A stretch of DNA of 64,000 nt from Streblospio benedicti (Eukaryota; Annelida; Polychaeta; Spionida; Spionidae), in assembly GCA_019095985.1 (NCBI GenBank), contig CM032666.1, positions 36,660,180 to 36,724,179 on the forward strand, read 5' to 3'. The notes below the pieces were generated by a model. The model made no database searches, had not been told where the DNA came from, and was given only the letters and a program-made list of their open reading frames with translations. Position 1 is the first letter of the stretch; each line of letters opens with the position of its first letter. Shown piece by piece: positions 22,920-35,670 of this stretch. Made by a program: the position numbers and the translations under genes.

Positions 22920-23580
22920 CATCTATTCCAACACTTGTTATATTAGTGGCTCGCACGCGTTCAAATCAAACTACTGACAAAATTAGTTAATTTAAGCATA
23001 TAAAACATACATATATCAATGTACATAAATTGTTCAAAATTAGGTTAAAAAAGAAATCGGTATTTGTACATATGAATAATTGTATATATTTTTTCCCAAG
23101 TCTGGATTGTGAATTCAATTCTACTCTCACTTTTCTGACAGTGGCAGGAGCTTGCTTGACAGAAAAGTGAGAGTAGAATTGGTATTTGTACATTTTGCAC
23201 TACTTGTACACTTATTTTATATATCTGTAATAATAATAACAGCGTTTCTTTAGAATGTTTATCTACAAAATACTTTTAGTAAACTGAGTAAATGTATTCC
23301 CTGTGCAGCTAAAAGCTATTCACATCGTATTATCGCACACGTTTTAAGCTACAGCGCTTATTTTTGTTCGTTGACTTTATACATAACGTCCACATAGGCT
23401 GAAGACAAATTATGAAAACAATCTGTTTTACATTTACTTCGTATTGACAGTATTTATCAATGCATTTAGCTTCGTAGTAAGGGTTTCATAATACGCAGCT
23501 GTACTCCTAATTGTAGAATTTACATCAATTGTTACTAATGACACAACATTTGGCAATTGTTGCGCCAATGTTATCAAACT
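22920..23580 (+). repeat. Second diverged copy of the 20.74-kb repeat
   Basis: It carries the same blocks in the same order: ATATTAGTGGCTCGC, CACACGTTTTAAG, GACTTTATACATAACGTCC, then GGGTTTCATAA. A third, shorter copy is at 24610-24740. A short inverted repeat (TCTACTCTCACTTTTCTG / CAGAAAAGTGAGAGTAGA) sits at about 23120-23180. Confidence 0.5.
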
Positions 23581-23765
23581 ACAGACTTGTGACATGCGTA
23601 AAATTTCCTGCATTTCATTTTACTTGTATTAACCCCAGCAGCAGGATACCAAGAGGCTTAAATATTTGATATTATAGCGACCTTCAAGGTCGATGAAAGG
23701 AGTCACTGGAGCGTGAAGTCAATTAATAATGCAGTACTCCAATAGTCCAAACCTGATCAGCCAGA

Positions 23766-23948
23766 ACGGTAGAACCTCTGTATTGATACCACATGAGGGA
23801 CAGATCACAAGTGGTTTCTATTGAGAGGTTTTCCATTTGTTATGGAGGTAGCTTTCGGTCGTTCTATGAATGTTTTGAACAGTGCTAAGTGGTTGAACTG
23901 TAGAGGTGGTATCAATAGAGATGTGGTCTTACTTGAAGGTTCTACTTT
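23766..23948. mobile_element. MITE with GTAGAACCTC ends
   Basis: GTAGAACCTCTGTATTGATACC on the left is answered by GTGGTATCAATAGAG and GAAGGTTCTAC on the right. It is a member of the GAGACCACC/GTAGAACC repeat class scattered through the window. Confidence 0.6.
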
Positions 23949-24167
23949 TACTGATAATTGACAAATTTTCATATTGATAAATTTGAAGTATTAAGTACTA
24001 TGGTTCATTGTAATGCGAGGTCACATAGCCCGGCAAAACATATTCTTTCTCTGTGGGGGCAGTTGATAAATGTATATCCATCATTAATCCAAGGGGTCGC
24101 AGGGGATGCGCCCCCTACCATCGCCCTTTCTCGATTGCGCGTACCAAACCCATGACATACCTTAAGT

Positions 24168-24322
24168 CAGGGTATGAAATAGAGCCTACCCGGTAGACTG
24201 CTTTTTGGGAGTTCTAAATATGAACATAATGAAGGGCCGTACACTTTTTGCCAGGGCCGGCTACTTTATATAGTTGCCGGCCCTGTGGTCCGTAAGTAAA
24301 TTTTGATGAGTTTCATACCCTG
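24168..24322. mobile_element. MITE, CAGGGTATGAAA family, copy 1
   Basis: A 155-bp element has ends CAGGGTATGAAA / TTTCATACCCTG. An internal GCCGGCTACTTTATATAGTTGCCGGC can fold. An opposite-orientation copy lies at 59941-60167. Confidence 0.8.
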
Positions 24323-26574
24323 CAAGTTGGCTGCACCCCCACCCCCTTTTTTGAAAACCTGGATCTGCCAGTGTCCACCCCCTGGTTGCAATACATGTCA
24401 CATAATGCGGTTCACTCCAATGTGAAGCGTTTCAAAATATGGTTAGTGTGACAAGCACACGAGAAAAGTAGCACCGTATTTACATGTAATGTTATAGAAA
24501 GAAATCTGTATAAATAGGTTTAGCATTGCTTGTATCCTGATTGATATTACTGTAAATATGTTATAGGACGTTGAATATCAACGACTCATTTAAAAATACT
24601 TCTAATAAATATATGTCATGTAGGGCAAAAATGTATCATAACACAGCATTTTGCACACGTTTTGAGCAACCACGGTTACTTTTGTTATTTGACCTTATAC
24701 ATAACGTCCACAAAGGCTGAAGAAATTAATTAATTGGTTCGATTCCCTCTCGAGTTACCGTGCTCTGTAGAGTCTGTAGTATCTATACGATAATTAGGTA
24801 TAGGGTTGAAAGATTGTACGAGTAACAAAGTATGTCAAAACAGGCGTGACAATGACCTGGTGTAAACTGTAAAATCGTGAGAACAAGTCTTGCATTACGA
24901 CTATAGATCAATATGGCTTCAACATTTTCTATTTTTAGGCTTACCCAAACACTGTGAAAGAAATATAATTCCATTGCGATATAACATGTTCTCTTAACGT
25001 TATGAAATATGGATATATGAAACACTGATTCAAGGATTGTTGCTGAAAATGACAGTGAATATCTTGATTCCAGCACTGTGTACATGTATATAGTGCAATA
25101 TCTTGCTAAAAACCACATTTCATGTGTTTCAAATCTGATTGCACAGTGTCCCCATTGGATTTGCCTTTTAACTGAGGGCCATGGAATACAAGATTGCTTG
25201 GTTTGCAGTTGGTAGCTATCATGGCTATGTAGTAACATACAAGGGAAATTGTTTCTTTATTTTACCTAGTGTCAAACTTCTTTAAGGTTAATTTGATATG
25301 CAAACATTATTTGTCACACTATAAAGAACGACATTTTTTATTTATGGGCACCTTTCAACATGAAATTGTTTCAACAAATTCATTTAAGTTAGAAACAAAT
25401 CATGATCCACATTTTTTTTTCTTTTTCACCAAAATGTTAAATGACAAATATTGTATTAAAAAATACAACCCCCAACCCACCACTTCTTCCCAATTATCAG
25501 ATGAGCTGCTTATAAGTTCTTCGTTCAATCAGAGTTGATGACTCACTTTCCATGTATGGCAATGTATTGGATTACATTTCAGTTCATGAATCTTATATTC
25601 ATCATGGACGACATTAGCTGGACATGATAAATAATTTAGCATTATACCCGGCTTTGAATTTTAGATGACATTTTAGTCACGCCTTATGCGAAGGTATGGG
25701 TTCTTATTACAAAAGGTTGGACGTGAATTGGATAAAATTATTGTAAGCTGGGTACATAATAAGTATACTCTTGTGTCTCGCCCATTCAAAAAACAAACGG
25801 AAAGCAAAATAAATAAAGTTATCTTCTTGCGAATTTGGTATCTCCGTGAGTTTTTGCCCATTGGGAAAGCCATACTGCACTCCCCCATCAAACCCGTTGC
25901 TTAGAACAGCTGGATTGAAGTGGCTTATTATGACAATTAAAGTAAAAAAGACATTATCAATAAAGGGAACCAATGGTTTCCATATTTAAGTAGATGTATG
26001 ATAATGCTCATTCTGCTTCTTTGTGAGCAAAGAAGTCTGGCATGTATTATACACAACTCGTCACGTACTTCGCTGGTAGGATTCTTATTTTGAAATAAAA
26101 AATAAACATGATAAAGGTAGACATGTTGCCGTCTGATATTCGTTTCAGGGTAAAAATAGTGCAATGTGAAGAGCTATTCATAGTAAAATGACAAATGCAG
26201 AATACTGAGTAATAGTTGGGGAAAAAAGAATACTCAAAGAAAATTAAACTGAAACACGTCATGTGAAGCTAGAAAGCTATCCAGTGGAGTACATTGCACA
26301 CAATCCCCTTTAGCAATTAATTTCAAATTGTCCTATTATAATTATTGTTCTCTTGACATGTTTTAAAGAGACACTCTGTGAAATCTGGTAGGCTTCCACG
26401 CATGCGTTCTTTGTGTTCCTCTATAAAAGACATTTTATCCATTACAAGTATTCGTTTCTAATTCTATAGTATTAGTTTGAAGCTTGTCAATAAATTCTCT
26501 GAAAAGTTCGACTTGCTAGTTTCAACTTAGATTATTTGAAATTATATATTTTTTAATCAACCAACGTGTCAGGT
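24323..26574. other. Non-coding stretch
   Basis: A MITE end (AAACCTGGATCTGCC) lies at about 24354-24369. Open frames of 70-150 codons on both strands (24783-25238 minus; 25686-25973 both strands) have unbiased composition and no motif. I do not call them genes. Confidence 0.4.
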
Positions 26575-27091
26575 AGCATTTTATTATCCCCACATAGTTC
26601 TTTATGGAAGTCAACATTAGCGACTTGTTCCAATGATCTGGTGATCAGTGTAAAGGGGTCCAAATTAATCCAAAATATGATGCTAAGCAAATCCTTCCGC
26701 ACCATCGTAGCTGTTCCCCTCACAAACTCTTTCTATGAAAGTTGTTGATTACAGGGTAGCCTCCCACAAAAGCTACTTCCATAAAGAGACCACCCCTATA
26801 TTACGACCATCGAGCCTCAATCTCCGAACCGAAGCTCCAAAAAGAGACCACCACCTCTTCATTCAGACCACATGAGCCCAGCCCCTTTTATATTATTTGG
26901 TAGGTCTGAACAGAGAGGTTCTGCTGTAGTTGTTAATATAGTGCCTATTACAGACAATAGCCCACTCGGCGCCCATAGAGAGAATCAATAGAAAGCCCAT
27001 AACTGTCAATAGGGCTGCATTTAGCATGGAAAGTAGGCCAGACCAGATAAAAAATGGTAAAGCTTTGTCTGCTGGACTTGCGTAGGCTGGG
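26575..27091. repeat. Duplicated block P, copy 1
   Basis: It matches 28870-29370 almost completely, with many 1-3 base indels. It begins GCATTTTATTATCCCCACAT and ends GTAGGCTGGGA. A hydrophobic minus-strand frame (WSGLLSMLNAALLTVMGFLL) is open here but interrupted in copy 2, so a coding role is doubtful. Confidence 0.8.
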
Positions 27092-27595
27092 ATTGCAATC
27101 CACTGGATCTGGATTGCATCAAAGAGTATGAATATTGGCGTTATTTGGCTTGACACTTTTTGCTTTTCAATTTGCGTAGGATAATGCTGCTGTTGGCTGG
27201 TGGTTTTGGAGAGGCGGGGTTGGGTTGGGGTTGGGGGGGGGGGGTGCTAGTGTAAGTGTAGTCTTTCAAAATATCTTTTTTACGCCTGATAGTCTACTTA
27301 ATAGTTTTTTCATAAACCCAATGAACAAATGTTATCATATAACTGAAGAGCAAGTGATAATGCTGTTAGTGCTGGTGACTGACAACTGGCAGTAATGGTA
27401 GATACGCATAAAGCATGACATATTTCATCAGTGAACATTTGCAGATGGAGATTCGTGACTGAGAGCGGGGGATTAACACACAGTGTTCATTGTAACTAGC
27501 CGCTGATCCAGAAAGAACCAGCATCCCAGAGATTTGGCAAACACCCACCCCTGGAAATGCTGTATCTGTCACTGACGACTCCATTGAATGTTCGA

Positions 27596-28610
27596 TAGAT
27601 TCTCTACTTTTGTTCATCTCTACTGCTAAAAAAAGAATGTCTGCTTTAACGTATTCTTTAGTTAGAACAACAGACGTGTACACCTTTTAAGCACTGCACA
27701 TGGAAGTAGTCTGGTAATCCAATATCGGCTGATTGCTGGATGAACCCTGTAAGTGGGCATTATACATGTAATGTTCACCGTAATCACTAATGTAACTATA
27801 GTAGAACACAGCCACAAATGTATGCCTATTATTTGTGATAGGTAACTGTTTCACAATGCATACATCTACCTGTAAGTAACACCTCACCATTAGGACACTA
27901 ATAGGCGTACAAAATAGTGTCTCTATTACGGAAGTGTCCCCATTAGTGAAACAATACGAATCTGTTCTAAAAGAAGAATGAGAATCTGTCCCTAATTGGA
28001 AGAAGTTCCTAATTTTGAGGTGTCCCCAGCACTAGGTTTTAGTATATCTGATCATGCAAAGGGCTGCAATCCCATGTATATTCCTACGGACATGCATCTA
28101 TAAAAATCTTCATTCAAAATTCCTCTTTGAAATTAAGCCGACAATTTATGCAGGTACGTGTATTTGCAGGTAATATATCTCCTTACCCAGACGATAATCT
28201 ACTACCCTGGACTAAAAAGGTGAACACATTAGCAACGGCTATACCCTGGAACTTCAGAAAATAAGAGGAATACAGTAAAATCACTCACGAGACCACTCAT
28301 AGGGGTACAGAAATGCCAGTATATAGAACTTAATAGAAGATAATTTTTTGGAGGGTTGCACCGTCAACATATAGTGCTATCATAACGATGGTCCTGTTTA
28401 TAGACACGCTTCTAGTTTGAGATTTTACTGTAGGCTATGATGTCGAGGGCTTTTCTTGACAAATAGCCCTGTCTCAATGAGTTGTCGGGGCACCTGCCTT
28501 TCTTGACGGATATGTATGGCAGCCATCTAGCCAGATCGAGACTTCTTTGTTAAGCAAGTGGTTAGATGAATGACCCGACCCTTCCTTGTGATACTAAATA
28601 GGCTGTATGG
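27596..28610. repeat. Duplicated block Q, copy 1
   Basis: It matches 33077-34067 over about 1 kb, from ATTCTCTACTTTTTGTTC to TAAATAGGCTGTATGG, with small indels. It contains a MITE with TACAGTAAAATC ends (28271-28432). Confidence 0.85.
28271..28432. mobile_element. MITE with TACAGTAAAATC ends
   Basis: The left end TACAGTAAAATC and the right end GATTTTACTGTA are perfect inverted repeats, and TA is part of the end or target. It is present in both Q copies, the second with one end eroded, so it predates the duplication. Confidence 0.7.
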
Positions 28611-28869
28611 GTTATCCATCCCACAGTATAAATTACTCTGTAGTGATTTATTTGTAGCTTATCCCATTTCATTCTGCTGGCAAGGAGCCCATGTAGCATT
28701 TTTGTAATCTCTAAATGTCATGTCATGTTTTATCATATCTTATTAACGGAGCCCATGAATCTACTGATACCCACCCCACTCCCAACGCACACGTGTGCGC
28801 ACCCTCTTTTGTAAATTTGGATCTGCCAGTGAACTATGTTTTCAACTGTAAGCGATACTTTATTTATGG

Positions 28870-29370
28870 AGCATTTTATTATCCCCACATAGTTCTTTGT
28901 GGAAATCCAGCATTAGCGACTTGTTCAATGATCACAGTGATTAGTGTAAAGGGGTCCAAATTAATCCAAAATATGATGCTAAGCAAATCCTTCACTTTTC
29001 ATCGTAGCTGTTTCCTCTAGGCGCTCTTTCTATGAAGTTCCAAAGCTACTTCCATAAAGAGACCACCCCTATATCACGACCATCGTTCATGAGCCTCAAT
29101 CTCAGACCGAGAGCTCCAAAACGAGACCACTTGCCTTCATTCAGACCACATGGGCCAGCCCTTTTATATTATTTGGTAGGTGCAGACAGAGAGGTTCTGC
29201 TGGTGTTATGCTTAGTGCCTATTACAGACAGCCAGCCCACTCGCGCCCATAGAGAGAATCAATAGAAAGCCATAACTGTCAATGAGGCTTACTGCATTTA
29301 GCATGAAGAAGTAGGCCAGACCAGATAAAAATGGTAAGCTTTGTCTGCTGGACTTGCGCGTAGGCTGGGA
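28870..29370. repeat. Duplicated block P, copy 2
   Basis: Second copy of 26575-27091. After it the sequence switches to a 3.7-kb block that is absent between P and Q copy 1. Confidence 0.8.
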
Positions 29371-30784
29371 CAGTTTCTGAATTACACATACTTAAATCTT
29401 AATGTTTGAAAGGGTTACGGACTCTACATGAATCAATATCACACATAAATATTTTGAAAATCTTTTACTTTCTTAACCTTAAAATGACAAGTTTTATCAA
29501 ACAATACTTATAAACTGTCAAGTTATACAAATGGTTGAAGCTATAAAAGTATTTTGCGAAAAAAAAGTCCAACTGAATATCATGTTGATTTTCGGTAATA
29601 AAAACTTCTAATTGTAAATTTTGTAGTATTTTGAAAACTCACATTATCATGTAAATTTCTAACATAATCCACACTTGTACATTTTGACTTCAGCTAAATA
29701 CAACTTTTAACTTCTTGAAAAATTACATTATCATGATATTGGAATATTTGCACAGGCTTGCATAAGACCTACGGACTCTACCAAAGTGACACACTTACAA
29801 AACAAATTCAAAATTGAATACAAGTTTGATGTTTGTATGCTTAACCATTTCAAAAGAGTATTCATAATATTAATCAATATATTACAAGACAAAAACCCAA
29901 ACAACCTAGGAAAAATAACATTAACATGCATAAAGAGCTAAGAAAACAGTAATTTTGATAGAATTATGATATTTGATAAGCAGGATCACCTTTTATCAAA
30001 GGAAAACTTCACTTGATATCAAAGACCAATACAGATGATGATGAAAAATAATATTTTCTTATGCAACAATAGACATCAACCTCATATAAATGATGCCAAG
30101 TATAAGGACCTACGGACTCTACATACTTTGCTGTGATGAGTTGTGCATTGAACATGGACCTTGTAAGCACAAAATTTGAAATAATTACAGTGTGACACAA
30201 ATAAATAATCAATACTGTAAAAGTGTTACTATAGAACAAATTGGATTCAACATAATCTTATGCTCATCTGATTGAGAACTACTCTAGTAACGATGAACCT
30301 ACTCTATACGAACTACACAAATATCCTCTCTCTTACATTACGTGGCACTTTTAACTTAAGTCGAATTAGGTTGAGTGGGGTGAGTCAGCAAGAGACGGTC
30401 GTCTGCTGGTGGGGAAAGCAGTAGGTAGGTTATTCTCCAAGGCAGCATATAAAGTACGCACACATACATCGACACTGACAGACCTCACTGCAAACACATA
30501 TTTTTTGGGTGGAAGACATGTGATTACGGAAGAGAGAAGCCTTCACCTATCACGATTTCTTGTGACTTTGGAAAGCTCTGCTACAGATGCATCTGTGACA
30601 ACTCCTTGTTGGTGGCCAAAATATTAGGAATTCTCTTGTGACAGCTTGGTAAGAAAGTGGAAGACTTCATGTGATTGCTCATCAAGGGAGAAGAACTAGT
30701 CCAGAGACTGTGAGATAATGAGATGGGTGGATTGCTGTTAGTACGGTATGTGGTAAGTGAGTACGGAGTGATTCTTCTCTGAGG

Positions 30785-31272
30785 TCAGACCATCCATCCA
30801 TCCCATCCATTTCCTTCCTCTATCCATCCATCCTTCCACCCCTTCCATCCATTTCCTTCCATTCATCCAATCCATTTCCTTCCTTCCATCCATCCTTCCT
30901 TCCCCCTTCCATCCATCCATCCTTTCCCCTTCCTTCCATCCATCCTTCCTATCTATCCTTTAATTCTATCCATTTCCTTCTATCCTTCCATCCATCCCAT
31001 TATTCCATCCAATTCCTTCCATCCATCCCTTCCTTCCCTTCCTCCATCCATCCCATCAATTTCCTTACATCCCTGCATCCCATCCATCCATCCATCCCGT
31101 CCATCCTTTCCATCCATCAATCCATACATCAGATCCATTTCCTTCCATCCATCTTTCCATTTCCTTCTATCCTTCCTTCCATCCATATCCTTCCTTCCAT
31201 CTATCCAATCACTCCATCTATCCATCCCATCCATCCATCCATCACATCCATTTCCTTCCTTCCATCCATCCC
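30785..31272. repeat. CCAT / TTCC microsatellite
   Basis: About 490 bases of irregular (CCAT)n with TTCC interruptions. The long minus-strand frames full of MDGWMDG are products of the repeat and not genes. Confidence 0.95.
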
Positions 31273-31539
31273 TCATTAGAGGAAAAACATCTTTGACCCT
31301 ATTTCAAAAATAATTATCTAGTCTGTCTTTTTTGTGTTTTTGGTTCTGTAGATCTTCAATCTTGAACCAATTTCGATTTTTATGTACTATTTGCTTCCTT
31401 CCTATTCCGAGGGATATTTTTCCTATCAAACGATATTTTTAGCCGATTGATTTTGCAGCTGTCTGAACTGAACTTGTATATTTAACTTTTTGGGGCAATT
31501 TTCATGGATCACTTTGGCTTTAAGTCAGTGATTTCTCCA

Positions 31540-31990
31540 CTGAAAGTACCCAGTAAAGGATTGCTATTTGTGATTTGTTTCTGGTTTCCTTATTTACAAG
31601 ATTTTCCCTTTTCTCAAGGATTTGTGTTGTTGATGGGAAATGTAATAGTTTTTCTAGTATGACAGCTTTTCTGGTGGGTCTTTTTGGCATAAGTTATTTT
31701 CTTTGTTTCTCAGTGTACAGTTGCCTTACTTGGAGAAATATCAGTATCTGCATGGCTTGGGGTGGACAGGTGGATTCTCATCCTCCATTTTCTTGTTAAT
31801 TCTCTTTGCTTAATCATCTTTATTTCTTGATTGTCAATGTCATTGGTTACAGTGCGATAATTGTTGACTTTCTTTCTTCATATGATTTCTCTGTATTTCT
31901 ACATATATTGCTTTCTTTGATCTTTTAGTAATTTATCCAGCCTTTTGTTTCTGTTGCAAAATTCAATAAACATCTCCAATAGCTCAAATG
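31540..31990 (-). pseudogene. Decayed coding remnant, Lys/Arg-rich
   Basis: Two stretches on the minus strand look protein-like (SFELLEMFIEFCNRNKRLDK, PTRKAVILEKLLHFPSTTQI) and are rich in Lys, Arg and Glu. The frame is interrupted several times. I do not recognise the family. Its place inside the motif-bearing block suggests a former element gene. Confidence 0.3.
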
Positions 31991-33076
31991 AATTAATCAC
32001 TCCTAAAAGTAATAAATAAATCACTCCAAAACACCCAATTTCCAGTTTTGGTAGAGTCCGTAGCCCTTGATGGCTAATGAATTTAATTTCAATTAAAGAG
32101 ATTTTCTGAGTTAGATAAATATGCCATGGAAAATTGGCAAATAACAGATACCATATTACATATTTCAGAGAGATGCATTTATAAACATACATATATTAAT
32201 TTAGGGAAAAGACTGAAAATGTTGATTGAAAGTAATTTTTACAGCATATTATTTTCAATAATCTGTATAATGATTATATTTCACAATCTGATATAACACA
32301 GGACATTAGCAAACAAAGATTGTGGACTGAGAACAAATGCAGGCTCCTCATAATATGTCTCATCTGAATTCTAAGTCTTGAATGTTTAGGCCTACGGACT
32401 CTACCGTTCATGTAACTTGCATTTTAGTTGGTACATTTTTTGTAACCATTAATCTTTCTACTATCTTCTGTACTTCATTTCTGCTTAGATTCATGCATAA
32501 GAAAAGAGGGACCATTTTCTATTCAGACCCTTACCACTTTTATGGATATAGTTTGAAATAAGGACCTACGGACTCTACGCAATATAGGGAAAGTTCAAGA
32601 CTTTAGAATGATAATATCAATATACCCAATCTCTGTAAAATGCATTATACATTTCAGCAAAGTACCTTACTACAAAATATGACACAAATGGTTGTTGGAT
32701 AAACCTCTGGTGCATATATACAGCAAATAGAATTCATCTACCTCCAAAAATTGAAAATATCACACATGGATACCAGTACAATTTATTTCACCATTTGAAC
32801 AATTTTCAACCAATTTATAATGCGTAAAGAATAATGTAATTTAGACACGTATAGGATTATCACTGATATGAAATATAATTCAGATAAATGTGTATAGTTT
32901 TTAGAATATTATGTTTAAAATTGCCTTTTGAAATTTGACACATATCACACCTAAAAATATGTAGAATTATTTGCATTTATTGGCTGTACAAAGCATGAAC
33001 TAAGCATCGCATATGTCATGTTATACCATTTTGAAAAGCCCAAAGAGTGTATGTCATGCTGGTATCATGTCCGACC

Positions 33077-34067
33077 GATTCTCTACTTTTTGTTCATCTC
33101 TGCTAAAAAAAGAATGTCTGCTTTTAACGTATTCTTTAAGTTCAAGAGACAACAGACGTGTACACCTTTTAAGCACTGCACATGGAAGTAGTCTGGTAAT
33201 CCAATATCACTGATTGCTGGATGAACCCTGTAAGTGGGCATTATACATGTAATGTTCACCGTAATCACTAATGTAACTATAGTAGAACACAATACAAATG
33301 TAATGCCTATTATTTGTGATGAGTAACTGTTTCAAAATGCATACATCTACCTGTAAAAAGCCACCTCACCATTAGGACACTAATAGGCGTACAAAATAGT
33401 GTCTCTATTACGGAAGTGTCCCCATTGGTGAAACAATACGAATCTGTTCTAAAAAAGAATGAGGAATCTGTCCCTAATTGGAAGAAGTTCTAATTTTGAG
33501 GTGTGTCCCAGCACTAGGTTTTAGTATATCTGATCATGCAAGGGCTGCAATCCCATGTATATTCCTACGGACATGCATCTATAAGAAAATCTTCCTTCAA
33601 TTCCTCTTTAAAAATTAAATAAAACCAATTTATGCAGGTACGTGTATTTGCAGTAATATATCTCCTTACCCAGACGATAATCTACTACCTGAGGACTAAA
33701 GGTGAACACATTAGCAACGGCTATACCCTGGAACTTCAGAAAATAAGAGGAATACAGTAAATCCGCTCACAGAGACCACTCATAGGGGTACAGAAGACCA
33801 ATTTTTGGAGGGGTTGCACCGTCAACATATAGTGCTATCATAGCGATGGTCCTGTTTATAGACACGCTTCTAGTTTGAGATTTTACTATGGCCTATGATG
33901 TCGAGGGGCTTTTCTTGACAAAATGGCCTGTCTCAATGATTGTGGGGGCACCTGCCTTTCCTTGACGGATATAACTGGCAGCCATCTAGCCAGATCAGAG
34001 ACTTCTTTGTTAAGCAAATTAGTTAGATAGGGCCAGCCCTTCCTTGATACTAAATAGGCTGTATGGA
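33077..34067. repeat. Duplicated block Q, copy 2
   Basis: Second copy of 27596-28610. It ends 35 bases before the left arm of the long inverted-repeat element. Confidence 0.85.
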
Positions 34068-35399
34068 GGGGCAATGTTTCCAGCCGAAAAGTACCAAAAG
34101 GTTGTTATACATTTTTAGAAAGGGCTGTATCCATAGATTATGAAAATCAATTTCTTGTGTGCGGCTGTTGGTGGAAGAAAGCGTACTGCTTGATTGAAAA
34201 TGGGTACATAAGAAAAATTCTACTTATTAAAAAATAAGCTGTATCTCAGAAAATCGTGTAATGCATGTTATAGAAAGCAGTGATGTTTATTTTATTACAT
34301 TTGCTACTTGCCTATGGGTGTCTAGAACAAAACCAATACAAAATTCATTCTGAAATGTCTGTTTAAACTAAAAATTAATGAATATTTTCGGGGGCCCATC
34401 TCACGGAATTTGAGATACGGTAAAAGTTTGTTGAAAAAGTTTTTTCTATGATTGCACAGTAGATGAAAAGTATCATATGTGATATGTATCTGATGGGAAA
34501 ATCATCTAGAATTCATATAAATCCAATTTGAACCCTCTCGCTTTCTTGATAAAAAAGGTATGGTACATTTACCGACCCCTACCCCCATAGCATTTCCAGT
34601 AACCTGTATACGGAGTCTGTAAATATGAGTACTGATATGTTAATAAAACATGATAGATGATTATGATTTTTACTATACATATCATGGGATATACTGATAT
34701 GATACTCTAGCTATATTTGGAGTGCATTTGTTTTTAATATTTTTTAATATTCATGATCGCCATTATGTAAAAATACATTCTCGCTAATAACATTTTCATT
34801 ATTAATGATACAACTGTGATTTTGGTGCCTAACTATATGTTTTTGGGGTCATAGAATCTAAATCCAGCAAGAAAAGTCACATTGATCAAATAGATATAGG
34901 CAAATCCAAGATGGCCACCACAGAGATGGGTGAATTCTGTGATTGCTTTGGACTTTTTAACTTTTAATGGCATAAATATTGTTGTGTTGTCCAACAACAT
35001 GTTTTGGAGTCATAGAATCCGAACCAGCTAACTAAAGGCAGATTGACTACATAGATATAGGCAAATCCAAGATGGCTGCCACTGAGATGGGTGAATTCTG
35101 CAATGTCCAAAATGGCTGCCAAAACCATAAAATGGCCATATCTCCATCAATAAACGTCCTAAGATTGTGATTTAGGTGTCTAGTGTATGGGGTAAGACTA
35201 CAAGTAATTTAGATTTGTATCTTAGATAAAGGTAATATGACACCCAACATCAATTATTAGAAACATATTGATAACAATCATCAAAATTATGTTAAAAGTT
35301 ACGTATTTTACACATAAGTAATAAAAAAATCACACAGTGATCACAACTTAGTGATCATTCAACCACCTCATGATACACACATTTGAGAGATCAATGTAT

Positions 35400-35630
35400 T
35401 CAAATCGCTCCCTCATCAGTTTCTGAATCATCGTCATCATCATCATCACTATCATCTTCTGATAGATTAGTATTGGGATTGTCCCAATGTCCTGTCTCCC
35501 CGCAACACTTGCAAAACTCTCTGCATGGCATGCCAGCTTTATGGCTACTGCAGCTTGTGGTTTGACATGGAGATATGCTACTGCATCTACTCTTCAAAAC
35601 TTAAAGAATTTCTCTCTTCCTGCCACAGTA
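35400..35630 (-). pseudogene. C-terminal fragment of the same transposon protein, left arm
   Basis: It reads CSSHKAGMPCREFCKCCG and then an Asp-rich acidic tail (SEDDSDDDDDDDSETDEGAI). It is the inverted partner of the plus-strand gene end at 37420-37579. It keeps an open frame, and its Cys pattern is fuller than in the right arm. Confidence 0.6.
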
Positions 35631-35670
35631 TAACAGCCTGTAAAACCATGTCTTGGAAGCAGGTCATGAG

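Larger units (their letters stand above)
29371..33076. mobile_element. 3.7-kb insertion-like block with CTACGGACTCTAC motifs
   Basis: It separates P copy 2 from Q copy 2, whereas P copy 1 and Q copy 1 are only about 0.5 kb apart. TACGGACTCTAC occurs at about 29416, 29770, 30111, 32392 and 32567 on the plus strand and at about 32051 on the minus strand, three on each side of a central CCAT microsatellite. Repeated motifs near both ends are typical of transposase-binding sites in DNA transposons. Clear terminal repeats were not found, so calling it a mobile element is inference. Confidence 0.35.

Noticed and set aside
24783-25238. 151-codon minus-strand frame
   Set aside because: No motif, unbiased composition, no splice context or conservation with the other repeats.
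26893-27156. Hydrophobic minus-strand frame as a membrane protein exon
   Set aside because: The sister block P copy 2 carries several small indels in it and no partner exon is evident; kept only as a remark.
30738-31276. Long minus-strand frames rich in MDGWMDG
   Set aside because: They are direct translations of the CCAT microsatellite and have no protein character.
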